Shown: positions 36,133-45,722, counted from the first letter of the stretch. The stretch: 64,000 nucleotides of DNA from Desulfurococcaceae archaeon (GCA_023269825.1 JAGDWI010000001.1:492492-556491); one strand, 5' to 3'. Program-made: numbers and translations. Notes: generated by a model from the letters alone, not told the origin.

Positions 36133-37517
36133 GGGAAGATCTCTGGGAACTCCGGCCGAGTGAAAATAGTTGCTTCCTCAGCTTTTAAGACAGCTGGAAC
36201 AGCGAAAACCCCTATGGATGCAGCAGCGAAGCACAACACTGTGAAAACCGAGTATTCAACCTCGCTTCTGTCTAGAGTGAAATCTATTGTTATGTAATCA
36301 CTTAGAACATATCTACCAGTCCTAGTATCGTATTGAACTACTCGGCTTTGAACAGTACCCGATGCATACACTACTAACCCTTCGTTATCATATTGGATCA
36401 CTCCTTGAAACACAACGGGTACTTTAATGTTGTTTACAATAGTTGTATACTCAAGGGTTCTGTTTACCGAGTTCCCTGCATTAGATTTATCGTATAGTAT
36501 GGGCGTTAACCTGTTGACTAGGATTCTAACATATGTGAGTTGACTAGTCGAAAAACTTAATTGTCCATCTTCAACAGTTAGAGCCACTTGATCCCTTTGT
36601 AGAACATTCTCCACGGTAGCATAAACATCTAGTACATGGAATGGTTGCACTTGTTGACTAGATGTTAAATACGCTCCATATATAAACCCCCCTGCCACCA
36701 AGATCAATAGTATCATTAGAATCACCTTAGTAGTCCTACCTATACCTCTCGGCCTAATGATCTGAATCCCGTATAATTCATTCAAATACCTGTAGAAGTT
36801 TTCGAGGAAACTAGGTTTACGGGACACACATCTAGCTAACCATGGAGCCAACAATATACCCATCACGAAGCCTCCAACGTGAGCGAAGTAAGCTACTCCT
36901 CCAAGCCTCATGTAGCCGTAGATTACTTGCTCAGCGAACCAGAGGATCAAGAAAGCAGCTGCTGATAACCTAAAGCAGAATGGTAGTAGGATGAAAAACA
37001 TGCAAACAACAAGCCTCGTGTATGGTAGCATTAATAAGTATGCTCCGAGAACACCGCTTATGGCACCTGAAGCACCAACAGCTGGTACTAATAGAGAATC
37101 GTATCCTCCTACAGGTATAAATGCAACGTGGAATAGTACTGCTGATATACCTGATAATAAGTATAGAGCTAGATACCTCTTGTGCCCAATGAAGCCCTCT
37201 AGTCTGGATCCAAATAACCATAGGAAGTACATGTTGAAGAAAATGTGGAATATGTCAGCGTGAACAAACATACTCGTGAAAACTTTAATTAAGGCTTCAG
37301 CAGGGTTAGTGAAAATGTAGATCGGCTTGAAGCCCAGCTGCATAATGCTCTCATCAGAGCTTTCTAAAAGAGGTAGATTAGAGGAGAAACTCGTGTAAAG
37401 GTACACGGCTACATTTATCGCTATTAATATAATTGTAACTATTGGTTTAAGTTTTCCTCCTCTGAATTCTTCACCGGGGAATACAGCCAATAATATTACC
37501 CCTAACTTTAGTGTCAC
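36123..37517 (-). CDS. Rhomboid-family intramembrane serine protease with C-terminal extracytoplasmic extension
   Basis: Cleaves membrane proteins within the bilayer. The rhomboid core spans residues about 25-240: loop 1 residues FVHADIFHIFFNMYFLW, the catalytic Ser in VGASGAISGVLGAY (near 152) and the catalytic His in YFAHVGGFVMGILL. It is followed by about 200 residues not found in small rhomboids: a further membrane helix near 267-285, a polar beta-like domain (STSQLTYVRILVNR, YDTRTGRYVLSDYITID) and a final helix before the end. GTG start with almost no leader behind AATATTATTAAA (37538-37550). The extension could recognise substrates. Confidence 0.88.
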   Translation of the reverse strand: MTLKLGVILLAVFPGEEFRGGKLKPIVTIILIAINVAVYLYTSFSSNLPLLESSDESIMQLGFKPIYIFTNPAEALIKVFTSMFVHADIFHIFFNMYFLWLFGSRLEGFIGHKRYLALYLLSGISAVLFHVAFIPVGGYDSLLVPAVGASGAISGVLGAYLLMLPYTRLVVCMFFILLPFCFRLSAAAFLILWFAEQVIYGYMRLGGVAYFAHVGGFVMGILLAPWLARCVSRKPSFLENFYRYLNELYGIQIIRPRGIGRTTKVILMILLILVAGGFIYGAYLTSSQQVQPFHVLDVYATVENVLQRDQVALTVEDGQLSFSTSQLTYVRILVNRLTPILYDKSNAGNSVNRTLEYTTIVNNIKVPVVFQGVIQYDNEGLVVYASGTVQSRVVQYDTRTGRYVLSDYITIDFTLDRSEVEYSVFTVLCFAAASIGVFAVPAVLKAEEATIFTRPEFPEIFPYI

Positions 37518-37645
37518 ATCTATTAGAGTACAACAGGTTTAATAATATTTCATGAAAAAAGTCAATGTTTTATGATTTTGAGTTCTAAATGCATCTACAT
37601 AGTTTTTTAGCCTCTATATAGTTTATCAGTAATTGGTGTAGCTTA

Positions 37646-38665
37646 TTGAGATACATTAGGAGGATACAGTATACGGGGAAATCCACGTTTATTGTCTCCC
37701 TCCCTAAGAAGTGGGTTCTCGCTCAGGGTTTAACTCCAGGCAGTGAAGTAGTGGTTGAAGAAAATGGGCCATTCATTGTGATCAAGCCGTTCTCGCGAGC
37801 CGAGAACAAGCCTCAGAAGACAGCATCAATAGTCATTAAGGGAGACGAGGATCCTGAAGCAGTAGCCAGAAGAATTATTGGTGCATATATTATGAACTAT
37901 GATAAAATAATCGTTAAATCATCTACATTCATATCCCCCGCTATAAGGAACACTGTCCGCAACACTATTCTCAATAAGTTACCAGGCACGGAAATAATTA
38001 ATGAGGATAAACACGAAATCCATGTACAAGTAGTATTAAACTCGAGGAATATAACTATAGGAGATGCCCTTAAGAGGCTCTTCAAAGTAGTTTACTCAGT
38101 TATAGAGGATGCTTGCACAGTACTAGAGAAAAAAGACATGAGTATAGCACAAGAAGTCATAAAAGAAGATGAAAGCGTTGACAGAATATACTTCTACATT
38201 ATAAGATTATTGAACTTAGCGGGAAGCGGTGTGCAAGAAGTCGAGGAAGGAGTAAGTTCAATGGATTTACTCATATATAGATCGCTCGCCAAGTTACTGG
38301 AGAGAATAGGAGATCACGCGGTCAATATCGCGAAAAATTCTTTGAACCTAGTGGGATCCAGCGTTTATACAGGGAACGTCTGCAATCTATGTAGGGAATC
38401 ACTGGAAATATATAGGAATGCTGTGGAAGCAGTCGCGAGTAGAAATCCATTTGTAGTCGAAGACGTTGTTCTAAAAGTAAGCGCTCTAAGTAGAAGTGAA
38501 GAGCAGTTGTTTAGCTCCTACTTGAACACTCTTCAACCAGATCAACTTGTAGCACTGAGATTGATTTTAGAGAGCATTAGAAGAATAGCGGAATATTCTA
38601 GGGATATGAGTGAATTAGCACTAGACCTTGGATTAGAAAAAGTTTTAGAGAAACCTCAACAGTGA
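37646..38665 (+). CDS. AbrB-PhoU two-domain regulator (phosphate signalling type)
   Basis: A 339-residue cytoplasmic protein. Residues 1-50 are an AbrB/SpoVT DNA-binding domain (RRIQYTGKSTFIVSLPKKWV), followed by a helical PhoU-like region in two parts (VYSVIEDACTVLEKKDMSIAQ, YRSLAKLLERIGDHAVNIAKN). Proteins with this layout are phosphate uptake regulators in archaea. No pst genes are adjacent, so the target may be elsewhere. TTG start at 37646 with GGTG nearby. Confidence 0.85.
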   Translation: MRYIRRIQYTGKSTFIVSLPKKWVLAQGLTPGSEVVVEENGPFIVIKPFSRAENKPQKTASIVIKGDEDPEAVARRIIGAYIMNYDKIIVKSSTFISPAIRNTVRNTILNKLPGTEIINEDKHEIHVQVVLNSRNITIGDALKRLFKVVYSVIEDACTVLEKKDMSIAQEVIKEDESVDRIYFYIIRLLNLAGSGVQEVEEGVSSMDLLIYRSLAKLLERIGDHAVNIAKNSLNLVGSSVYTGNVCNLCRESLEIYRNAVEAVASRNPFVVEDVVLKVSALSRSEEQLFSSYLNTLQPDQLVALRLILESIRRIAEYSRDMSELALDLGLEKVLEKPQQ

Positions 38666-38708
38666 TATCCATTATAAAGCTTTTTGCCTACGGTAACTCG
38701 GTGATGAC

Positions 38709-39803
38709 GTGTTGGATTGTCTGCTGAGACCTGGGTATAAAGTTTTCGTGTTAGCTATAGGTGGAGGAGGCGATATAGCGTCCGCGGCTCTAATCGCTAA
38801 AGCGTTATCGAGAATTGGAGTAAAGTATGTTCTGGGTTCAATAGCGTGGGAGAGATACGTTTACGATGAGTCGCCAGGCCCAATAAGACTAAGCGAGATA
38901 TTGAACGCAGTTCAACGAAGAAATAACTACGTTTTAATCGATGAAAACAGTTACGCTTTACGGAGAAGCAAAGTAGTTGTTTTCCAAGCAGCTAAAGCCG
39001 CTAAAGCACTGGGTGAACAAATATACGTCATCGATGTTTACGGAGGAGTAAAAGGATATGTTCAAGCATTGAGAAGCATTATTGAGGAGGAGAAAGTAGA
39101 CCTAGTGATAGGAGTAGACGTGGGCGGAGACAGCATAGCTAAAGGATGCGAGCATAACTTGTGGAGTCCACTGGCTGACTGGATTGGTTTAGCGTCTCTC
39201 GCTTTAGTTAACGGTGTAATTGCAGTTCACTCTCCTGGTAGTGATGGAGAACTTGATCAAGAGTATGTTCTAGACCGCATAAACTACTTCGCTGTTAAGG
39301 GAGCATTACGTGGAGTGAGAGCAATGTGTAGTGTTGATGCCGAATTTCTAAGTAAGATCCTAGAATACGTTGACAGTGAAGCTTCATGGATTCCGCTTCT
39401 TGCATGCAAGGGAGTGAGAGGAGAAGTAAGCATTAGAAATGGAACCCGTAGCGTTAAAGTGAGTTTAATTAATACTCTCACGTTTTTCCTGGATGCAAGA
39501 GCTATAGCAGATGATATTGAACCAGTTAGAGCTCTATATGATACCACGTCGCTCGAAGAAGCTAGATCCATTATTAACGATCATGGAATATACACAGAGC
39601 TAGATCTAGAGGAGGATATAGATAGACAAGGATTAAAAGCATCTGAGTTAACACGAGAAATCCTCATCGATATCCGGAGTAAAGGAATAGTGAGAATCAG
39701 AAGTAAAGCTTCGAGGAATTACTGTGTTCAAGATGTACCCGGGAATCGTGAAACGGTTAACAATGACTGCAAAGAATCGAGGTCAACAGATCAGATCCTT
39801 TAA
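38709..39803 (+). CDS. DUF1152 family protein
   Basis: A 364-residue archaeal protein of unknown function. The N-terminus FVLAIGGGGDIASAALIAKAL suggests a Rossmann-like nucleotide-binding fold, and the middle VDLVIGVDVGGDSIAKGCEH carries several conserved Asp residues. The family may use a nucleotide or act on a small molecule; I do not name a reaction. GTG start with GGTGATG just before. It follows the AbrB-PhoU gene by 43 bases and may share its transcript. Confidence 0.78.
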   Translation: MLDCLLRPGYKVFVLAIGGGGDIASAALIAKALSRIGVKYVLGSIAWERYVYDESPGPIRLSEILNAVQRRNNYVLIDENSYALRRSKVVVFQAAKAAKALGEQIYVIDVYGGVKGYVQALRSIIEEEKVDLVIGVDVGGDSIAKGCEHNLWSPLADWIGLASLALVNGVIAVHSPGSDGELDQEYVLDRINYFAVKGALRGVRAMCSVDAEFLSKILEYVDSEASWIPLLACKGVRGEVSIRNGTRSVKVSLINTLTFFLDARAIADDIEPVRALYDTTSLEEARSIINDHGIYTELDLEEDIDRQGLKASELTREILIDIRSKGIVRIRSKASRNYCVQDVPGNRETVNNDCKESRSTDQIL

Positions 39804-39856
39804 TGTTTACAGCGTTGAGATTATTTATAGGATGTAATTGTTTTAACAAAAATGTG

Positions 39857-39908
39857 GTGATGACATCGGCGGGCACAGATGAGCGATGAATGGTGCGGTC
39901 GTAGCTGA
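39857..39908 (+). ncRNA. C/D box guide sRNA candidate D
   Basis: C GTGATGA (39857-39863), 12-base guide, D' CAGA (39876-39879), 3-base spacer, C' GCGATGA (39883-39889), 15-base guide, D CTGA (39905-39908). The flanks ATGTG and CCCAT pair at four of five positions as a terminal stem. TTATTTATA (about 39823) sits at promoter distance upstream and ATTTTTATT follows as a possible terminator. Targets not determined. Confidence 0.78.
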
Positions 39909-39981
39909 CCCATATTTTTATTATCGTATTTTACTTCGCAGATAAGTTGCATGCTCATAATCCTTATGCTTTAACACCTTG

Positions 39982-40038
39982 TCAGTGGGTAACCGCTTTC
40001 TCATCGGGTTTCCTCCAACTCCCCGAAGAACTCATCAT
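39982..40038 (-). ncRNA. C/D box guide sRNA candidate E
   Basis: On the minus strand: C ATGATGA (40038-40032), C' CCGATGA (40007-40001), 15-base guide and D CTGA (39985-39982). The D' box is poorly defined, but TTG before C and CAA after D form a terminal stem. It shares the 282-base spacer with candidate D, in opposite orientation. Confidence is lower than for D because of the missing D'. Confidence 0.6.
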
Positions 40039-40085
40039 CAATAAATCCACTGGAAATCAATCCTATTATTATTAACTAAGCGGGA

Positions 40086-40718
40086 TCAATGCTTACTAAT
40101 TAGCTTCTTTAAATAGAGGTTATTATCTAGTTCTCTTTTAAGAGTTGTTTCTTCACCGTGACCAGGTAATACAACGTAGTTTCTCGGCAGAGAAGCAATT
40201 TTTCTAAGCGATGAAACCAGCATTTCATTAGAGCCTCCTGGTAGATCTGTTCTACCCACTGCGCCTCTGAGTAATGTATCGCCTGTGAATAAGAGATTAT
40301 CTATCATAGCACATATACTACCTGGACTATGTCCAGGGGTATGAATTACTTTTATCTTCGTGTTCTCGAAGCTTATTTCTTCAATGTCGCCTATTTTAAC
40401 TAAGTTCTGTGGTTCTTTGAATGGTTCACCGTAAAGGTATTCTCCAAATGTAGCAGAGTACCTCATGATCTCTAGGTCTGCTTCATGCATGTAGACATCT
40501 ACGTTGAGTTTTCCCGAGAGCTCCTGTGCGTAGTACACGTGGTCGAAGTGACCGTGAGTTATAATTATGAACTCTATGTTAACGTTTAATTCATCCATTG
40601 TCTTATAGATTTTTAATGGTTCAACTCCCGCATCCACTAAGAAACCCTCACTACCTCTGTAAACAATGTAGGAGTTAGAGTATAATGGTCCTCCCACTAT
40701 TTTCCTATAATACAGCAT
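40086..40718 (-). CDS. Metallo-beta-lactamase fold hydrolase (glyoxalase II-like)
   Basis: A 210-residue zinc hydrolase. The metal motif THGHFDH, the His of HTPGHSPGS, the Asp of FTGDTLLRGAVGRTD and the final LPGHGEETTL are all intact. It belongs to the hydroxyacylglutathione hydrolase-like group, which in archaea acts on thioesters or related substrates that are mostly unknown. ATG start. It lies 53 bases after the NfeD-type protease gene on the same strand and may share a transcript with it. Confidence 0.9.
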   Translation of the reverse strand: MLYYRKIVGGPLYSNSYIVYRGSEGFLVDAGVEPLKIYKTMDELNVNIEFIIITHGHFDHVYYAQELSGKLNVDVYMHEADLEIMRYSATFGEYLYGEPFKEPQNLVKIGDIEEISFENTKIKVIHTPGHSPGSICAMIDNLLFTGDTLLRGAVGRTDLPGGSNEMLVSSLRKIASLPRNYVVLPGHGEETTLKRELDNNLYLKKLISKH

Positions 40719-40771
40719 ATTTGATTCCTTAATTTAACTATGAGTCTATTGCTTTAAATACGCGGTGTTTC

Positions 40772-42031
40772 TTATTCCTCGATTTTCTCAACGTATAGTT
40801 TTAATCCCTCAACTTTTACTACTCTCACTTTGCTACCTATCGGTATTCTTCCTTTAACAGAGTAAGCTGTCCAATCTTCATTTAGGACATATACCGTGCC
40901 GGGGAATGTTTCGCTGATCTCGGTTTTAGCGTAACCGATTGATCCAATTAATTGCTCGCGTATACTTGCTCTCCTCATCTTCATCGCTTTAGCTGCTTTG
41001 TAACCTATGAAAACGAGTAAACCTGTGACCGAGCTTAAGCCGCCTACCACAACGTAGATTAAGCCTGTTAGAGTCTCTGATGGAATATTCATGAATGTTA
41101 ACACGAAACCAATAATTGATAATATGATGCCGGATAAACCGAATACTCCGAATCCAGGTGTGAAAAGCTCAACTATTATTAAGACAGCGCCAGCTATTAT
41201 TAGAGCTAAGTTAAGGATTTCAACAGGCAGCAATGTCAAACCGTATAAAGCGAACACTATCATTAATGCACCAGCTAAACCGTATCCTTGAAAACCCGTA
41301 GTGAATATTTCAACGAGTATTAGTAATACTCCAGCGAATAACAGTAACTCTGATACTAGCGGATGCGATATAACTGATAGTAATTTATCCCATAAACTAG
41401 GAGCTACTCGACTAGTTAGAGCCAAGTTCTCAGCTTCAAGAACACTGGATAAATCACTCGCACTCTTAGCTAACCCTATTGATGTAGCTTCATCGGATGA
41501 GTAAGACTTAGCCTTATCCACTAATTCATCTACAATCCACGTTAAGTTCTTCTTACCCTGCTTCTCCAGCATTGATCTAGCTCTGGCTTTAACGTATTCA
41601 ATTGTCTTAGGATCCTCGGGTGAGGGCTTCATCCCCCCAATAACGGCCCCCTGAGCCATATATACTTCCTTACATGATAAAGCGATTAAAGCAGCTGCGG
41701 ATACAGCGTATCCACTTGGAGGTATCCAGGCGACACAGTATGATCCAGAGTTTTCAATAGTGTATACTATTCTATCAGCTGCACTGAGATACCCGCCGTA
41801 ACTATCGATCTCCAGTACGTAGACTCTGCCTGGATTTGATTTAACTATGCTCTCAACGAATGATACTGCGCCTCCATCAATGTTCAAATTGAGCTCCAAC
41901 AATATAGCTTCTCTGACTACATTATTCTCCGCGGAAAACGTATCAATCGTAAAGAGAGATAACGCTACTTGAAACGATATTAGAGCAATTAATACAATGG
42001 TTTTCAGTGACGAAGTGTTCATCGCTCTCAC
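40772..42031 (-). CDS. Membrane-bound ClpP-class serine protease of the NfeD family
   Basis: A 419-residue protease with an N-terminal signal or anchor, a ClpP-like domain (residues about 40-210; EIDSYGGYLSAADRIVYTIE, and the nucleophile in SGYAVSAAALIALS), four or more membrane helices (LLLFAGVLLILVEIFTTGF and similar) and a C-terminal NfeD OB-type domain (SIGYAKTEISETFPGTVYV). In Pyrococcus the equivalent protease cleaves the C-terminus of its partner stomatin, and that partner is encoded divergently here. GTG 42031 or ATG 42022. Confidence 0.9.
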   Translation of the reverse strand: MRAMNTSSLKTIVLIALISFQVALSLFTIDTFSAENNVVREAILLELNLNIDGGAVSFVESIVKSNPGRVYVLEIDSYGGYLSAADRIVYTIENSGSYCVAWIPPSGYAVSAAALIALSCKEVYMAQGAVIGGMKPSPEDPKTIEYVKARARSMLEKQGKKNLTWIVDELVDKAKSYSSDEATSIGLAKSASDLSSVLEAENLALTSRVAPSLWDKLLSVISHPLVSELLLFAGVLLILVEIFTTGFQGYGLAGALMIVFALYGLTLLPVEILNLALIIAGAVLIIVELFTPGFGVFGLSGIILSIIGFVLTFMNIPSETLTGLIYVVVGGLSSVTGLLVFIGYKAAKAMKMRRASIREQLIGSIGYAKTEISETFPGTVYVLNEDWTAYSVKGRIPIGSKVRVVKVEGLKLYVEKIEE

Positions 42032-42057
42032 TCAGCATGCTAATAGGTAACTTGCAC

Positions 42058-42068
42058 TAAAACTTATA
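42058..42068. promoter_or_regulatory. Shared TATA element between the NfeD-protease and stomatin genes
   Basis: CTTATAATTTA is a usable TATA box in both directions. Predicted starts are near 42038 (protease, nearly leaderless) and 42090 (stomatin, with GAGGGGGT before ATG 42116). Confidence 0.45.
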
Positions 42069-42115
42069 ATTTATTGTAGACTAAAATAACATGTATTCGT
42101 TGAGGGGGTCATTAA

Positions 42116-42997
42116 ATGTCTTTAGCTGAGATAATTGTGACAATAATATTTATTATTATCATCGCGTTGATATTGTTAACGCACATAAAGGTTATACCGG
42201 AATACAAGAGAATGGTGATATTTAGACTAGGGAAACTCATGGCGGTGAAAGGACCTGGTTTAGTCTTCCTTGTACCAATAATTGATCGCGGGATCGAAGT
42301 GGATTTACGTGAATTCGTTCTAGATATCCCACCGCAGACATGTATTACTAAGGATAATGCACCCGTCGACGTGGATTTACTAGTTTACATGAAGATATTC
42401 GATCCTCAACTCGCAGTCACAGCTGTTCAAAACTACATTGCCGCAGCAACAGGCATAGCTGTTACAACGCTGAGAGCAATAGTTGGAGACATGCCTCTAG
42501 ATGATGTTTTAGCTAAAAGAGAGTACATAAACTCCTCTCTCAGAGCTAAATTAGATGAAGTAACCGATAGATGGGGCATTAAGGTAACAAGCGTTGAAAT
42601 AAAGGAGATCAAGCCGCCTAGGGATGTTCAAGAAGCAATGATTAAACAAATGGCAGCTGAGAGAACTAAGAGAGCAATGATACTTGAAGCAGAGGGGAAG
42701 AGATCAGCCGCTATACTTGAAGCAGAGGGACAGAGGGAAGCAATGATAAAGAAAGGTGAGGGAGAGAAACAGTATGAGATCCTCGTAGCTGAAGGCAAGA
42801 AACGAGCACTTGAATTAATACAAGAAGCAGCGGAGAAACTGGGATCTAACGCACTACTATTACAGTACCTTGAATCACTGAAGACAATTGCTCAGAGTCC
42901 TTCAACTAAAATTGTTATACCATTAGAGCTGCTGGGAGCATTTAGTAGGATAATGGGGGGCGTTAGTGCGTCAAAAGAGAGAGAGGAATCAAAGTAA
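42116..42997 (+). CDS. Stomatin/SPFH-domain membrane protein (slipin)
   Basis: A 293-residue band 7 protein with one N-terminal membrane helix (ETI VTIIFIIIIALILLTH region, residues 4-24), the SPFH domain (RMVIFRLGKLMAVKGPGLVFLVPIIDR, VDLREFVLDIPPQ) and a coiled-coil tail with Ala/Glu repeats (AILEAEGQREAMIKKGEGEKQ). It forms oligomeric membrane scaffolds. Its divergent neighbour is the matching NfeD-type protease, the conserved archaeal pair. Confidence 0.94.
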   Translation: MSLAEIIVTIIFIIIIALILLTHIKVIPEYKRMVIFRLGKLMAVKGPGLVFLVPIIDRGIEVDLREFVLDIPPQTCITKDNAPVDVDLLVYMKIFDPQLAVTAVQNYIAAATGIAVTTLRAIVGDMPLDDVLAKREYINSSLRAKLDEVTDRWGIKVTSVEIKEIKPPRDVQEAMIKQMAAERTKRAMILEAEGKRSAAILEAEGQREAMIKKGEGEKQYEILVAEGKKRALELIQEAAEKLGSNALLLQYLESLKTIAQSPSTKIVIPLELLGAFSRIMGGVSASKEREESK

Positions 42998-43060
42998 TTA
43001 AACCAAAAACAACTATTAGTAAGCATTAAAACCACGAAGCAACATTGTTTTTATCTACCT

Positions 43061-43075
43061 CTTACTTAATGTAAG
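43061..43075 (+). repeat. Short inverted repeat at the SDR gene start
   Basis: CTTAC (43061-43065) and GTAAG (43071-43075) flank TTAAT, directly before the GTG at 43077 and about 10 bases after a TTTTTAT promoter element. It may be a binding site, but five-base arms can occur by chance. Confidence 0.2.
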
Positions 43076-43076
43076 A

Positions 43077-43844
43077 GTGAGCAATGTTAATAAACCATGC
43101 AGTATGGAGAGTGAATTGAAAGCAGTCATCACAGGTGCAACCTCGGGAATAGGTTACGAGTTAACTAAGATATTGTGTAGAGAACACGGAGCAAGAATCG
43201 TGGGAGTAGGTAGAAACAGAGATAAATTGAACGAGGTTAAACGTGAACTCGGAGAGTGCTTTCAACCCATGGCACTAGATCTTTCTCGCTTTGAAAGCGT
43301 TAACGAATTATATAGAGAAGCGGAGGTATCACTGGGTGAAGTAGATTTACTTGTGAATAATGCAGGGTTCGGATTATATAAGAAGATTACCGAGCACACC
43401 GCGGAGGAACTGGCATCCCTTATCACCGTTAATTTCACTACGCCATTACTTTTAACGATCAAGATGCTTCCATTAATGAAGAAGAATTCAACAGTGGTCT
43501 TCGTTATTACAGCGGGTGTACATGTTTTAATGCAATCTCTACCAGTGTATGGTGCATCTAAAGCTGGTTTACACTACGCTGTTAAAGCGCTAAGGCGTGA
43601 ACTAAGCGAACGCGGAGTAAATGTCCTTGCAGTATATCCTGGTGTTGTTAAAACGAGTTTTCATAGTAGAGCTGGGAGCGAAATTGGCGAGGGATTAGAT
43701 CCAGGGAAAGTAGCTAGAGAAATAATCAGAGCCATTGAGGAAAAGAAGAAGGAGCTATATGTACCGAGGTATTTATCTCTCGCTAAAGTTCTAACACTTA
43801 TTCTTCCACCGTTTAGAGGGCCTGCTAAGGAAACTGGTTCATAG
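43077..43844 (+). CDS. Short-chain dehydrogenase/reductase (SDR)
   Basis: A 255-residue NAD(P)-dependent oxidoreductase of the classical SDR type: ITGATSGIGYEL cofactor loop, NNAGFGLYK, and the catalytic YGASK with the preceding residues VITAGV in place of the common Ser (the Ser of the triad is replaced or shifted in HVLMQSLPVYGASK). The substrate is unknown. GTG 43077 fits a leaderless start; ATG 43104 is nine codons later. Its last 6 bases overlap the end of the convergent PolB2 gene. Confidence 0.86.
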   Translation: MSNVNKPCSMESELKAVITGATSGIGYELTKILCREHGARIVGVGRNRDKLNEVKRELGECFQPMALDLSRFESVNELYREAEVSLGEVDLLVNNAGFGLYKKITEHTAEELASLITVNFTTPLLLTIKMLPLMKKNSTVVFVITAGVHVLMQSLPVYGASKAGLHYAVKALRRELSERGVNVLAVYPGVVKTSFHSRAGSEIGEGLDPGKVAREIIRAIEEKKKELYVPRYLSLAKVLTLILPPFRGPAKETGS

Positions 43845-45722
43845 GTCTTCTCTACATGGTAGTTCTCCACGTGCTTTCCCCAGTAGCCAAACATATTTAT
43901 CTAAGTCTAGTCTCGCTGAAGCTTTCTCATTGAAAGGCGTTAACGCACCGTTAACGTACACTAATCTATATGGTGGAGTTGTTTTCGAGACATAAACTGG
44001 GGGTTTCCTGTAGGATCCCCTAACTCTGTTGAACCTGGATACTATTAATTCACGTGGATCAACGAGGCCTCTCCTCACTCTCTCAACGTAGTGATCTATT
44101 ACTCTATGAGCTTCAGGAATACTAGACAACATCTCCACGGGGTTACGTGCTCTGAATAGTTTCCCTAGTGCTTCAAGCTGAGCTTTTTTAATGAGTAAAG
44201 GTGTATCTCCTCGAACAGCCATTACTCCTTTAACTTTGAATGAATTATCTGAGAGTAAACCATAGTACTTGTTTGCAACGCTGTTTTCCCTGCTTAAACT
44301 ACGTGGAATATATAGCCACGTGTAGTGGGCTTCAATTTTTGCTTTGAACCCTGTTCTCTCCTCTATTCTCTCCTTTAAGCACTCGCACTCATCCATAGAT
44401 TGAACACCAGCAATGAAAACACTGTCAACTATCGCGTGTATAACTTGGTAGCTTTCTCTCTCAGCAACTATTCTAGCTTGACGCATTACTTCCCTACTAG
44501 TACTGGTTACTACTTCATGAGCCATCACTGAACCAAACAAACTGTTCCTGTATCCAAGATACCCGAAGCTCGCTACGAGTATCCATTTAACAGCGTTTTT
44601 CCTGTGTTCGTAGACTCTTTCACCGGTTTTCCTGAATAATTCATCGTATAAGTCTTTGAGCTGGATCAATGCCTTAATACTAGCTGGTACTACTCCTTCT
44701 TCATCGACGCATACTCTGTGCATTGTCCAAGGTAGAGTTAATTCTTCACTGCAATTGTTTCTCTCAACGGTTTCGCCTGATACATTGTACTTGACCATGA
44801 TGCTGGGGTATAAGCTCTTAAAGTCTACTTGGCAGACATTCCAGTAGAAACCTGGTTTAGGCTGGTAGACGACGCCTCCTCTATCGTTAACTATTAGTTG
44901 CCTCATTGTTCTCCATGGTTCACGTCTCCCATGTGTTTTATCCACTAGGAATCTCCTACTCCTCGCGTGGAGAGCTTCTATCGTTGTAAGTATTCTCCCT
45001 ATAGTGATATTGTTCATTAAGCTCAAAGGAATATAGCTCAACCTACTCCACTCAAAGTACTCGGATGGGTTGAAAGCGCCTCCAGTAATCCATCTATATG
45101 CAATACTATTGATTCCTGGCTCTACTTCAATCAACTTAGCGTATACGTAGGGGTCAATGAAACCCACGTGGAATCTCCGCGTGGTAACATGGTTTACTAG
45201 TTCTTCTAGTTCCCAGAATAGTAGTTTCCCGCCACGTGTTTCAACTGTATAGTATCCGTTTTCAAATCCTACGACTACGTAGTTCAACTCTGGGTCTTTT
45301 TCAACTGGTATCCATTCTCGTTTCTCACTCTTGGAGACACTGATTTTCGTTAAGGGTTTAACTCCAGCTCTATATAATGCTTCAACTAGTGGGTGCGGAA
45401 AAGTATTAACTACTTTTAAGCCCTTGAGTGAACTAACTCTGAGGATCTTTCTTAGTAGACTATAACTCTTCGTTTTGAAAACCACCACGTTCACTGATGA
45501 ATCGTAGAATGGGGGAGCTCTCCATTCTTCAACCCACGCGTCTTCTACGCCGTCGAGTTTTCTTAGCTCACTTGATATCATGGCAGGGTTTCCACCGGTT
45601 ACATAGCCGTAAAAACACAGGTTTACTGGTTGCTCCTCAATTAAGCCTTTTTCCTCATCATAGAGAGAGAACAATACTTTATCGTCTCTAATGAAAGCAT
45701 CTAGCAACCACTTATTACTCAA
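43839..45722 (-). CDS. Archaeal PolB2-type family B DNA polymerase (degenerate catalytic motifs)
   Basis: A 627-residue polymerase, shorter than replicative PolB. Residues about 1-260 correspond to the N-terminal and exonuclease region, with no clear ExoI-III acidic set. The palm keeps motif A (VDFKSLYPSIMVKYN) and a motif B-like segment (KNAVKWILVASFGYLGYRNS). Motif C, normally YxDTDS, reads HAIVDSVFI, so the first catalytic Asp is replaced by Ile. This is the profile of the PolB2 (Dpo2) family, once thought inactive but linked in Sulfolobus to DNA-damage tolerance. A small helical protein is encoded 51 bases upstream, and a RadA-like protein divergently. Confidence 0.87.
   Translation of the reverse strand: MSNKWLLDAFIRDDKVLFSLYDEEKGLIEEQPVNLCFYGYVTGGNPAMISSELRKLDGVEDAWVEEWRAPPFYDSSVNVVVFKTKSYSLLRKILRVSSLKGLKVVNTFPHPLVEALYRAGVKPLTKISVSKSEKREWIPVEKDPELNYVVVGFENGYYTVETRGGKLLFWELEELVNHVTTRRFHVGFIDPYVYAKLIEVEPGINSIAYRWITGGAFNPSEYFEWSRLSYIPLSLMNNITIGRILTTIEALHARSRRFLVDKTHGRREPWRTMRQLIVNDRGGVVYQPKPGFYWNVCQVDFKSLYPSIMVKYNVSGETVERNNCSEELTLPWTMHRVCVDEEGVVPASIKALIQLKDLYDELFRKTGERVYEHRKNAVKWILVASFGYLGYRNSLFGSVMAHEVVTSTSREVMRQARIVAERESYQVIHAIVDSVFIAGVQSMDECECLKERIEERTGFKAKIEAHYTWLYIPRSLSRENSVANKYYGLLSDNSFKVKGVMAVRGDTPLLIKKAQLEALGKLFRARNPVEMLSSIPEAHRVIDHYVERVRRGLVDPRELIVSRFNRVRGSYRKPPVYVSKTTPPYRLVYVNGALTPFNEKASARLDLDKYVWLLGKARGELPCREDL

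Noticed and set aside
38701-38727. GTGATGA and CTGA at the start of the DUF1152 gene, resembling C and D boxes
   Set aside because: Only 16 bases separate them and no second C or D box lies at a suitable distance; GGTGATG is better explained as the ribosome site.
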